Origin: a virus
IMG/VR virus record: IMGVR_UViG_3300050343_000190
Span: 1 to 64,000 of that record
Reading direction: 5' to 3' (one strand)
Length of the DNA stretch: 64,000 nucleotides
Made by a program: the position numbers and the translations under genes. Position 1 is the stretch's first letter, and each line of letters begins with the position of its first letter. The notes under the pieces are model-generated. The model made no database searches. It was not told the origin of the DNA and saw only the letters and a list, made by a program, of their open reading frames with translations. Shown in pieces: positions 21,028 to 30,897 of the stretch.

Positions 21028-23460
21028 ATGTCCCAGCTATTCGTTGATACTATAAGAAATAGAGATGGTAATGGTGCCCCAGTTTTTGATAAGGGTGTCG
21101 TTATTTCAGGTATAATTACTGCATCGGGATCTCTTGCTGGCGATTCTGTTTCGATTGGAGTAACAGAGGTTGTTAGTTCAGGGTTTGAATTAAAAAATAT
21201 CATCGACTTAGATGCAACCACAACTGCAACAATAGAAGCTGCTATTGTTCTTGCACCAAATGATTTTGCAAGTCTAAATGTAAGTGGTATCTCTACTTTT
21301 GGATCTAATATTGATTTAAACGGAAACATTGATATATTAGGCCATACAGAAACTAATACATTAAATGCTACTGGAATTTTAACAGCAGCATTATTATCAA
21401 CAGGAACGGAAGGATCCGATATTAGGATATCTTCAAACACAATTAGTGGTCCAGCAACAATTACAATTGATCCTGCAGGTATTGGGACAAACACAGGAAC
21501 AGTTGTAATCAATGGCGATCTTCAAGTAGATGGAGATACAACAACCGTAAACTCAACTACTTTAACTGTAGACGATAAAAATATTATTCTTGCTAGTGGA
21601 TCCCTCACCGACGCATCCTCTGATGGTGGTGGTATTACACTAGAATCTGGAGAAGGAAATAAAACAATTAATTGGGTTGACTCTACAGATTCTTGGACAT
21701 TCTCCGAGAACATTGATCTTGCTGCTAGTAAGACTTTTAAAATTAGTGGAACAGATGTTCTTTCATCAACTACTGTAGGTTCAGTGTCTGTAACTAACTC
21801 TTCTCTTCAAAATGTAGGAACACTTGCAGGAGTTCAAGTTAGTGGTGCTGCTACAATCGGTGGAGATTTAGATGTAGATGGTCATACCAATCTTGATAAT
21901 GTAAATGTTTCTGGTGCTATCACTGCCACTACATTTACCGGTAATCTAGCTGGATCGATTAATACTGCGGAACAAACTAGTATAACCAAACTTGGTACAC
22001 TAACGGAACTTGATGTAACTGGACAAACAGATCTTAGAAATGTAAGTATTGTTGGAGTAACAACTTTCACAGGTAACATTGACGCTAATGCTGACTTAGA
22101 TGTCGATGGTCACACAAATCTCGATAACGTAAGTATTGCTGGTGTTGTAACAGCAACAACATTTGTTGGAAATGGTGACTTTGTAGAACTAGATGTAGAT
22201 GGTCATACCAATCTTGATAATGTGAGTATTGCTGGTGTAACTACAACTTCAGGTTTACTTGATATTAATGCTGGTGGACAAGCAAATACTTTCAAGGTAG
22301 AAGATCTAACAGATAACCGTGTTATTATTGCTGGAACTGGTGGTGAACTTGAGGACGATGCCAATCTAACCTTCAATGGATCTACCCTTGCAGTTGGTGT
22401 TAATTTAGATATAACTGGAGACCTAGATGTTGATGGTCATACCAACTTAGATAATGTAACTGTTGGTGGGGCTATTACAGCAACCACATTCACTGGTAGT
22501 TTGTCTGGAGAAGTTGATACAGCAGCACAACCAAACATTACTTCGGTTGGTACTCTAACAGGACTTACGATATCTGGTAACATTACTGCTCAAGCAGATT
22601 TGGATGTAGATGGTCATACCAATCTTGATAATGTGAGTATTGCTGGTGTTGTAACAGCAACAACATTTATTGGAAATGGTGACTTTGTAGAACTAGATGT
22701 AGATGGGCATACAAACTTAGATAACGTAAGTATTGCTGGAGTAACAACTTTTGCAGGTAACATTGACGCCGATGCTGACTTAGATGTTGATGGTCATACC
22801 AATCTTGATAATGTAAGTATTGCTGGAGTAACAACTTTTGCTTCTAGAGTTGAACTTGATGGAGATCTTGATGTTGACGGAACTACTGAGTTAGATGTTC
22901 TTAATGTTGCTGAAACTGCTACATTCTCCGCGAATATCGATGCTAACAAGTCTGTAGATGTTGCAGGAAATCTCAATACGCTTACTCTTAGAGCAGGACT
23001 TTCAACATTCACTGGATTTGTTTATGATGAATTAGATCCTGATACTAGTTTAAGAAATGCAGGAGACTTTAATAATATTACTGGTGTAGCATTTACTAGT
23101 GGTTCAACAGATACATTATATTGGGACTTTGCTACGGCACCTTCCGTAATTGGTGGCGAGGCTAGTAACGGAATAGAGAATATTGAACTCGCTGGTCTTC
23201 CAACAAATAGCAAATATATGGTGAGAGCAACTTTAATCACATTTACTGATGCTGCCAATGACTGGGACACTGGTAACGTTGTGCTTAAAGTTAATGGTCA
23301 GACACCAACAAACTATCTTTGGAGAAATGGTGCTCAACCAGTTGGTACGACAACAGGTTCATCAAATGCTTTTGATATTGTAGAATTCAAGATTGTTCAT
23401 GATACGAACGATGAGTTCAGTGTATTCGCTGAGTGGTCTGCTTATCACGCCTCTACTTGA
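21028..23460 (+). CDS. Long tail fibre-like protein with 'DVDGHTNLDNV' repeats
   Basis: An intact 810-residue fibre protein. It starts 'MSQLFVDTIRNRDGNGAPVF', an N-terminus typical of cyanophage fibre subunits, followed by beta-rich segments such as 'VSGISTFGSNIDLNGNIDI'. Residues about 280-610 carry seven exact copies of 'DVDGHTNLDNV' plus one degenerate copy ('DVDGTTELDVL'), linked by 'SIAGVTTF' and 'ITATTFTG' units; this is expected to form a repetitive trimeric beta-stalk. The last 160 residues form a non-repetitive C-terminal domain ('YLWRNGAQPVGTT' and 'VFAEWSAYHAST'), a candidate tip. Own late promoter. Confidence 0.8.
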   Translation: MSQLFVDTIRNRDGNGAPVFDKGVVISGIITASGSLAGDSVSIGVTEVVSSGFELKNIIDLDATTTATIEAAIVLAPNDFASLNVSGISTFGSNIDLNGNIDILGHTETNTLNATGILTAALLSTGTEGSDIRISSNTISGPATITIDPAGIGTNTGTVVINGDLQVDGDTTTVNSTTLTVDDKNIILASGSLTDASSDGGGITLESGEGNKTINWVDSTDSWTFSENIDLAASKTFKISGTDVLSSTTVGSVSVTNSSLQNVGTLAGVQVSGAATIGGDLDVDGHTNLDNVNVSGAITATTFTGNLAGSINTAEQTSITKLGTLTELDVTGQTDLRNVSIVGVTTFTGNIDANADLDVDGHTNLDNVSIAGVVTATTFVGNGDFVELDVDGHTNLDNVSIAGVTTTSGLLDINAGGQANTFKVEDLTDNRVIIAGTGGELEDDANLTFNGSTLAVGVNLDITGDLDVDGHTNLDNVTVGGAITATTFTGSLSGEVDTAAQPNITSVGTLTGLTISGNITAQADLDVDGHTNLDNVSIAGVVTATTFIGNGDFVELDVDGHTNLDNVSIAGVTTFAGNIDADADLDVDGHTNLDNVSIAGVTTFASRVELDGDLDVDGTTELDVLNVAETATFSANIDANKSVDVAGNLNTLTLRAGLSTFTGFVYDELDPDTSLRNAGDFNNITGVAFTSGSTDTLYWDFATAPSVIGGEASNGIENIELAGLPTNSKYMVRATLITFTDAANDWDTGNVVLKVNGQTPTNYLWRNGAQPVGTTTGSSNAFDIVEFKIVHDTNDEFSVFAEWSAYHAST
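21868..22890 (+). repeat. Direct repeats inside fibre gene (7 exact peptide copies)
   Basis: The block encoding D-V-D-G-H-T-N-L-D-N-V recurs near 21869, 22099, 22190, 22424, 22606, 22695 and 22780, with a degenerate copy near 22868. A roughly 100-bp stretch at 22130-22230 is almost identical to 22627-22727, differing mostly at third codon positions. Spacing is irregular (about 80-240 bp), so it is a mosaic rather than a simple tandem array. Confidence 0.85.
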
Positions 23461-23468
23461 TATAAATA
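23461..23468 (+). promoter_or_regulatory. T4-type late promoter (perfect TATAAATA)
   Basis: An exact TATAAATA begins directly after the fibre stop codon. It lies 34 bases upstream of the TTG start of the next fibre gene, with a purine-rich 'AAGGGGA' ribosome-binding segment in between. Confidence 0.75.
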
Positions 23469-23502
23469 ACTAAAACTAAAATCAGTAAGGGGATAGTGAA
23501 CC

Positions 23503-25416
23503 TTGGCTATTCAGAAGAATTTTGTTGTAAAGAACGGTTTAGAGGTTGACGAAAATACTCTATACGTCGATTCAGATGCAAATAAAGTTGGTATAGGTAC
23601 GATATTTCCTGATGTAGAACTCAGAGTAATTGGATCTATCGGATGTACTGATTTTAGTGCAACCAGAAATTTAAGAGCTAGTGGAATATCAACATTTAAT
23701 CAAGTTCAGTTTACTGGAGCAAATGTAACTATTGGTGATACCACCGGTGCGCCAGGACAATACTTGAGATCTACTGGTAGTGGCGTAGAGTGGGCATCTT
23801 TCCCTACCACAGTCAGAGCACAGCAAACTTTTATTGCTACAGATAATCAAACAACATTTACTTATGCATATAATATTGGGTTCCTTGATGTATACATCAA
23901 TGGTGTAAAATTAAGGGGAGACGGTGCATCTGATGTTTCTGATTATATTGCAAACAATGGAGTTAATTTTTCAGTAAATCAAGAGTGCTTTGATGGAGAT
24001 ATTGTTGAAGTAGCCGCATATAATCCAGCAGCAGTTGGCGGAGGTAATACCGGTATCCTTGGTGTTACCATTCAAGAAGAAGGAGTAATAGTAGGTAATC
24101 CAAACGGGGTTAATTCTATAAACTTTATTGGAGTTGCTATTACTGCAGTTGGTTCTGGTGCTGGTGTTACTGTTTATGGAACAGGTGGAGGTGGATCTGG
24201 AAGTCTTACTGTTAGAGATAAAAATAATATTGTAAGTGCTGCTACAAGCGATATAGATTTTACTGGAAATTCTGCGACAGTATTTACCAGTAGCGAAGGA
24301 GTAACCGTAGAAATTAATAGTGGAATTAATACTGTAGGAACAAGCACGTTCAACGATGTAAGAATTCTTGGAATTCTCACCGCAGCACAATACAGTGGAG
24401 ATGGATCTGGACTTACAAATATTACATCTACAGGAACTGGTGTAGAAATTCAAAATGATGGAGCATCAGTAGGTACTGCAGCAACAATTAGTTTTGTTGA
24501 AGGGTTTACTATAGAACCAATTTCGGCAGGTGTTGTTACGGTAAGAACTGCATATGCTTGGAGTGGAACTGCAGCAGGAATTAGCACAACTGCTAATGTA
24601 AGTATAAGTGGTCTTACCGCACTTACTAATGCTTCCGTATCAGGAGTATCTACTTTCGGTGGTATAATTGAAGCATCATCAGGTGAAAACAAAATACCTT
24701 CTTTATATGCTAATCTAGCAGCATTACCGAGTGCAGCGTCATATCATGGTATGTTTGCTCATGTTCACTCAGAAGGCAAAGGATATTTTGCACACGCTGG
24801 TAATTGGTTAGAGTTAGTCAATAGAGACACTGGTGGTAATGTATCAATAAGTGGAATTATAACTGCATCATCATTTAGTGGTTCTGGTGCTGGTCTGACA
24901 AGTCTTCCTTCGGGTCAACTTACTGGTGCTTTACCTGCAATTGATGGTTCTGCACTGACTGGAATTAGTGGTGGTGGTTCTGGTGGTGGTAAGTTTAGTG
25001 ATCAACAAACAAATGCAGGTATCCACACTACATCATCTCATGTTGGTTTTGGTACAACCAATCCAATAACTTCTATCCAAGTAAATAATGTTTATGGTAT
25101 TGAAACTGGATCTGGATCATTTACTGCTTCTGCTGGTATTGCATATACTGCAAATACATACACATCTACAGACTTTGTAAATTCAGAGTATACATTATTC
25201 TTCCAACATTCATCAGGAATTCAATCTCAAAAAATTCTTGTTATGGATAATGACTCCACAGCATATTCCCAGGAATATGCAATTATGTATAGTAGTGATC
25301 TTCTAGTTTCTGTCGGCGCAACAGTTAAATCTGGTAATGTAGAACTTTGGTGGACACCAGAAAGTGGAGTCAACGGTATCGTTACATATAGATTTACTAG
25401 GGAGACAATGATCTGA
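23503..25416 (+). CDS. Tail fibre-like structural protein (TTG start)
   Basis: A 637-residue beta-rich protein opening 'AIQKNFVVKNGLEVDENTLY', the conserved N-terminal attachment segment of cyanophage fibre proteins. The only suitable start is TTG at 23503, preceded by 'AAGGGGA' at proper spacing; an ATG lost to sequencing error is possible. Internal features include a 'TDNQTTFTYAYNIGFLDVYI' domain (about residues 110-160) often seen in fibres and several 'VSGVSTFGG' and 'SFSGSGAGLTSL' units. Its stop overlaps the ATG of the subtilase gene. Confidence 0.75.
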   Translation: MAIQKNFVVKNGLEVDENTLYVDSDANKVGIGTIFPDVELRVIGSIGCTDFSATRNLRASGISTFNQVQFTGANVTIGDTTGAPGQYLRSTGSGVEWASFPTTVRAQQTFIATDNQTTFTYAYNIGFLDVYINGVKLRGDGASDVSDYIANNGVNFSVNQECFDGDIVEVAAYNPAAVGGGNTGILGVTIQEEGVIVGNPNGVNSINFIGVAITAVGSGAGVTVYGTGGGGSGSLTVRDKNNIVSAATSDIDFTGNSATVFTSSEGVTVEINSGINTVGTSTFNDVRILGILTAAQYSGDGSGLTNITSTGTGVEIQNDGASVGTAATISFVEGFTIEPISAGVVTVRTAYAWSGTAAGISTTANVSISGLTALTNASVSGVSTFGGIIEASSGENKIPSLYANLAALPSAASYHGMFAHVHSEGKGYFAHAGNWLELVNRDTGGNVSISGIITASSFSGSGAGLTSLPSGQLTGALPAIDGSALTGISGGGSGGGKFSDQQTNAGIHTTSSHVGFGTTNPITSIQVNNVYGIETGSGSFTASAGIAYTANTYTSTDFVNSEYTLFFQHSSGIQSQKILVMDNDSTAYSQEYAIMYSSDLLVSVGATVKSGNVELWWTPESGVNGIVTYRFTRETMI

Positions 25417-27350
25417 TGAAAAAATACACCTTAGAGCTGTTACGAGTCCAGACTATTGGTCCGAGATTCATGATGCTTTAATTGTAGATTCTAATCAAGA
25501 TAATATTCCAGATAGACAGGTTACATGCTCTGATTCTAAAAATCATAGTCCTACTAGAGGAACCTACGAATTAACAGAAGATGAAGCAGCAGAGATTGCT
25601 GTACATCCTCACATTAAGTGGATTGAGTTGTCTCCTACAGATAATCCAGAATCATATCCAAAACCAGATCTCGCTACAAAAAGATTTAAGAAAAATGTAA
25701 AGTTCTATCGGGATTTAGTTTCTCAATCCATACCAACTACAAGTCCAAGTTCTGATGAATTGGATAGATCTAATTGGGGTGTAGCAAGACCAACAGTTAG
25801 AAAAAGTGGAGAATTTTTTACCGATAACCTTGGTGCGGTTAATTTAGTAACAAAAGATGTATCATACAACCTTACTGGTAAAAATGTAGATGTTGTTATT
25901 CATGATTCTGGAGTTTTACAATATCATCCAGAGTTTATGGATGCAAATGGTCAGTCAAGAGTGAGAGATATTATTCTTGATGGTCCGTATTATATCGACC
26001 CAGATTACTTTATCTCTAATGGTTATACAACTACAAGAGCAGATGGTAGAGTAACAGGATCAGAAGTAGAATCAAGAGGATGGTGGACAAATAGTTCAAA
26101 TAGATCTGCACAATTCCAATCAGAAGGAACTATTTCAGTATCATCAAATTATACCGAAGCAAGATCTATGGGTGGATCTTTAGATGGAACTAATAGTTTA
26201 AGTAGTGGTCATGGAACTGCATGTGCATCTTTAGCAGCAGGTAAAAACTTTGGTAATGCTTTTGAAGCAAATATTTGGAATATGCCTGGTATTAGTGATA
26301 ATGTTTCAATGGGTCCTGAAACTAATTATGATGCGATGAAACTTTGGCAACGTTTGAAACCAGTTAACCCAGAAATTGGTAGAAAAAATCCAACCGTGGT
26401 TAATGGAAGTTGGGGATATCAAGCGGCCTTTGAATCTACTGATTTGGTTGATTATAAATTTAGAGGATCTACTGGATCATTTTCTGGTGATGCAGCAGTT
26501 ACTGATCAAGTTACTGCGATGAAGGATGGTCTTAATAATCAAGTTACCGGTGAATATAGATCTTGGTCAACATCATCAAGATCTTCATCAACAGATACTG
26601 CAGCAGATGAACTGATACAAACTGGAGTAATTTATGTTGCTGCATCAGGAAATAATAATCAAAGACTTGGAGTTGGTGCGGATGATGTAGATCGTTTAAA
26701 CTATATGGAAGATCATAGGTTCTTTTCTGGTGATCCCAGGTCAGAGTTTCCAGGAATTACTTGTCCATGCAATCATAGAGACTGGATGAATCCACAAGGT
26801 ATTGGATTTGAATCCGATAAGGATTTTCATCCAGTGGTTTGTGTTGGTGCAATAGAAGATAGTGTAACAACTGGTGGTGCAGAATATCAAGCAACTTATT
26901 CAAATAATGGTCCTGGTATTGATATCTGGTCTCCAGCAGATGAAACCTTAGCTGCAGGAGGGGATTTCTCTGGTGGTGGATATGATGACTATGAAAGATA
27001 TGATGATTCTAGATTTTATGACGCATACTTCAATGGAACATCTGCAGCTGGCTGCTCCAGTCGTCACTGGTATTATTGCGTTATATTTACAAGTAAGACC
27101 AACAGCAACATCTAGAGATGTAAAAAATTGGATTAAAGATAATGGTACATTATTACCACAAACTATTGATTCTAATTCTGGCGACGGATGGTGGAGTCCA
27201 TATAGTGACGACACCGACACTGCATATTGGACTGGATCATATAATTTAAGAGGTGCAGATTCTCGCGTTCTTTATAATCCATATGCTAATGATGATGCAT
27301 CCTCAATAGAAAATGTACAAATTGAAGGTATATCATTTCAAATATCATAA
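25416..27350 (+). CDS. Subtilisin-like serine protease (S8 family), probably virion- or lysis-associated
   Basis: The catalytic triad is visible in order: Asp in 'VDVVIHDSGV' (codon 25904-25906), His in 'SSGHGTACASLAAG' (26210-26212) and Ser in 'FNGTSAA' (27041-27043). The oxyanion Asn is in 'YVAASGNNN' (about 26651). The protein has about 640 residues. The first codons and the body are in different frames, separated at an A6 homopolymer (25419-25424), and a small insertion right after the catalytic Ser (about 27047) shifts frame; after it the normal 'APVVTGIIALYLQVRPTAT' helix follows. Both look like sequencing errors. An N-terminal region of about 120 residues may be a propeptide or docking domain; no signal peptide is evident. 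It lies among fibre genes and starts on the ATGA overlap of the preceding fibre. Confidence 0.88.
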
Positions 27351-27353
27351 ATA
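27346..27353 (+). promoter_or_regulatory. Late promoter CATAAATA
   Basis: CATAAATA overlaps the subtilase stop codon and precedes the next ATG by 12 bases. Confidence 0.5.
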
Positions 27354-27365
27354 ACTAAAAAACCC

Positions 27366-27701
27366 ATGGCAGATAAGGATTTTGGTGTAAAAAAAATAAA
27401 TTTAATTAGTTCTTCTGGTTCTTCAAAAGTAACTAGTCCAACTACTTTAAATTTAAATGCACCAACTGTCGCAATCAGCACAGACGTTACAGTTGGTGGG
27501 AAAGTTCAGTCAGACATTATTGTAGGAACTGGGTATTCTGTAGGTATTGGTAGCACTCAACCTACAGTAAATCTGGACATTAATGGTGACGCAAGAGTTG
27601 GCGTAGACACTTCTAAAGGATTAATCTTGACTGATTCTACGGGAACTCAATATAGAGTCAGTGTAAATACTGATGGAACTATATTTACAGTATCTATCTG
27701 A
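27366..27701 (+). CDS. Small fibre-like structural protein
   Basis: A 111-residue protein ('MADKDFGVKKINLISSSGSS'). Its 'GYSVGIGSTQPTVNLDINGD' segment is typical of the stem of cyanophage fibre proteins. It is much shorter than its neighbours and could be a fibre connector or the relic of a longer fibre gene. The frame is intact, with promoters on either side. Confidence 0.6.
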   Translation: MADKDFGVKKINLISSSGSSKVTSPTTLNLNAPTVAISTDVTVGGKVQSDIIVGTGYSVGIGSTQPTVNLDINGDARVGVDTSKGLILTDSTGTQYRVSVNTDGTIFTVSI

Positions 27702-27707
27702 TAAATA
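27700..27707 (+). promoter_or_regulatory. Late promoter GATAAATA
   Basis: GATAAATA overlaps the previous stop (TGA) and lies 24 bases before the ATG of the next fibre gene. Confidence 0.5.
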
Positions 27708-27731
27708 CAAACATAGGAAGACTCTACCAAC

Positions 27732-30700
27732 ATGGCAAGGAACAATAGAGAACTATCTCAGTTAGCCGCTTTTATCGGAATTGAGGATCACAGTCAAGAA
27801 ATTGAGTCGGGTTCTAATTACGAATACGCTCAAGTTGTAGCCATTGGAGCATCCCTCTATGCTGGTACAGATGAAGCTCCAGCAGTTGGAATAGGAACAA
27901 CAGATATAGTCAGAGCTTTCCAAGTTGCGTCTAGAGACGGATCTCTTTTTTCAAAAGTTCAAAACGCAGAAGGAGTACCACAAGGTGGTGGTGTTGAGTT
28001 AGAAGGTGATCTAGTAGTAGGTGGTATAAGTACTATAGGTGGTACTGTTACTATAAATGAAGGAATAAATGATATAGAGTATCAGGATTCATTGGCTCTT
28101 AGTATACCATTAAGAGTAGTTGAATTAGGCGGTAATATTGGTATTAACACATTGCTTCAAGGCAGTGTTGGTATTGGAACGACATTAATAGCATTAGATA
28201 TTAATAGTACAACTATTTCTATTGGAAACAGTGCTGGTGGAAAAATCACTTCTAAACTTCCACTCTTTGTTGATGGTGTTGATACATTTAATCTGGGAGC
28301 TGCATCTACAATTGGTGAAGTACAACCAATATTGGAGGTTCAGGGTGGTAAAACAAGTGTTCAAGGTCCAATAGTAATTGGGGCCAGGTCTTGCAGGAAC
28401 TTCAATATCTCAAACCACCGATACGGAAACTGGTTTAATAACAATTAATGGTGATATTGGACTAAGAGGATCAGTTTATCAAGATTTTGGAAATTTTAAA
28501 ACTCCAGAAATTAGTATTCTTTCCGGTGGTTCCATTTTTATGGAAGCGGACACCACTGTATTGCAATGCAAAAGTTTTAGTGATTTTAGTGAAGGTTATA
28601 CTGAACTTGGGGCGATAAGTCAGTCAAGTCCATTTATTGCTACTTTCAATTCTAGTATTTACATAAGTAATGGATCTAATCCTTTAGGATTCTCAACTAT
28701 AGGTGAACAGAATGCTGGCGCTTTACAAGTCGCTGGTGGAGCAATATTTGGACAAGATGTATTTATAGTTGGCCAACTTCAAACAACAGGAATTATTTCT
28801 TGTACAGACCTAGAAGTTAGTACTGGAATTGGTGGTCGAACTCAAATCTTCTCACCAACTATTGATATTGGTCAATCTGGAGTACTAGGAGTTTCAACTC
28901 ATAAAATAAATTTAAACAATCAGATAAACAGTGCTATTATACCATTTGAACCCAATTTCTATAATTTGGGCGATGCTTCATATACATGGAAAACTCTATT
29001 TGTAGAAACAATAAACGTAGATAACGTTGCTATTAATACTGAGGCAGTAGTAAATAACCTCAGAATTACTGGAGTATCAACTAATCAAGGAGAGTTTTAT
29101 CATACTGGACTTGAGGGAACTGCAATATTTTATAATGGTTTAGAAATTCAAAATAATTCAATCCTAGATAATACATTTATACAAACTTTAACAGCTGCTG
29201 ACGATATCCTAGGAACAGCAACAACTTCTTTAAGAGCACAAGCTATTGATGTTGGTGTTGCCGTAACAGATCAATATTATTCAGTTCTATTAACTGATAG
29301 TACTGGAAATAACACTAAAAGATCTGTATTTGTTGACCAACCAGATGCTGCATCTGGTGGTTTAAGATTAAATCCATTTGATCATAGTTTCTTGGTTGAT
29401 GCTAATTTATATGTTGGTGGTCCAATCACTTCCGATACCATCTACATTGGTATGAATCCCGAAATTTGCTATAACCAATAAAACTTTAGAATTTTATAAT
29501 GATGGTCCTAATATCATCAAGATGTTTACAAATGACCAAAGATCATTAAGTATTGGATCAACTCTTGGTATAACAACATTTAATACATATGAAACTTGCC
29601 TAAGAGGAAGTCTTAAGTTAGGTACTCCTGGTATTGATACAGCGGCGATTAGGTCTGCAAATGGTCTTGAAAACATAACTATCACTGGCAGTGACTTGAC
29701 GGAATTTTCCGGCAATATTGCGATGGAAGGAAGTGATATAGATGTAAGAAATGGAATACTTCGTCTTGCTAATAACTTCACCACAACGGTAGATGCATTT
29801 CAACTTGCTAATCAAATTACAATTGGTTCCACTGCAGGATTTACTTCTTTTAGAAACCCACTTGTAAGATTTGAGGGTGAGGTTAGGATTGATAGTAATA
29901 CAATTTTAGCATCTGATGGTCAACCAAATATCGTCATGACCGGTGCAGATTTGACTAGATTTGCTGGAGATATTCAAGTCGATGGTTCTGATATCCTAGT
30001 TGCTGGTGGTGTAACAAACATCACGATGGTAAATGGTAATAACACTATTTTTGCAGGTGATATTCAAGTTAATGGAAATGAACTTAGAGATTCTAATGGG
30101 GAATTATCTATATCTTTTATTGGAGATGGATTAGTTAGTATTGCTTCCACATTAAGGGTTGAAGGAAATTCAATTCAATCTGGTGCGGGTGTAACTAACA
30201 TAACTCTAGCGACGGGTTATACTCAAATTGAGGCTGCTGATCTTCGCGTTAATGGTGATAGAATTAGGGCATCTGATAATTCCATTAATATTACAATGGA
30301 TGCAGCAACCAACACAACCGTTGCTGGGGATTTAACAGTTGGAAGTAATAAAATAAATGCAGCAGATGGCGTCGAGTGTGTTGAATTAATAAATGGAACT
30401 GGTGCTGTTGGAATTGCATCACACTTAACAGCAAATGGAGATCTATATGTAAGGGGTAGTACAACAAATATCTTATCAGATAGTATTAATCTAAGAGATA
30501 AGTTAATTGATATTGGTTTAGGTATTAGTACAGTAACAAATTTTGAATTAGTAGTACCAACTTTAGATGAAAATAAAGATGTAGGATTACTTTTAAATTA
30601 CTATGATACTACTCCCAAGAAAGCAGCAATTTTCTGGGATGATTCTTTAGGATCTATTGGAATTGCATCAGATGTCTCAGAAACATCTGAAGTATTATCT

Positions 30701-30832
30701 ATTAATTCATATGCAAAAATTGTTACTAAATCAGTAACAATATCAGACTGTGCAGGAACTTCCGACATTATTGAGTGTGAAGGAACGACTAGAACTTTAG
30801 CAAATATCACCATCGATGGTGGGGAGTATTAA
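27732..30832 (+). CDS. Large tail fibre-like protein (two frameshifts)
   Basis: Three consecutive frames (27732-28380, 28380-29455, about 29490-30832) join into one beta-rich protein of about 1030 residues, starting 'MARNNRELSQLAAFIGIEDH', another recurring N-terminus of cyanophage fibre subunits. The junctions near 28380 ('GPIVIG' continued by 'PGLAGTSISQTT') and near 29460-29490 keep the repeating fibre pattern, so indel errors are likely. The second half has repeated 'NITMxxxNxTxFAGDIQVNG' style units (about 29690-30390), consistent with a long beta-helical shaft. The C-terminus 'LANITIDGGEY' matches no peptidase or chaperone domain. Confidence 0.7.
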
Positions 30833-30837
30833 GGTTA

Positions 30838-30844
30838 CTAAATA
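30838..30844 (+). promoter_or_regulatory. Late promoter CTAAATA
   Basis: CTAAATA lies just after the preceding stop codon and 53 bases before the ATG of the 1692-residue fibre. Confidence 0.5.
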
Positions 30845-30897
30845 AGATAGCACTCAATTTCTATTGGGTATTACGGTATATACCAAACATGTAGAAG

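Noticed and set aside
21868-22890. CRISPR-like array
   Set aside because: The repeats are in frame with a protein, spacing is irregular, and repeats differ at third codon positions; they encode fibre peptide repeats.
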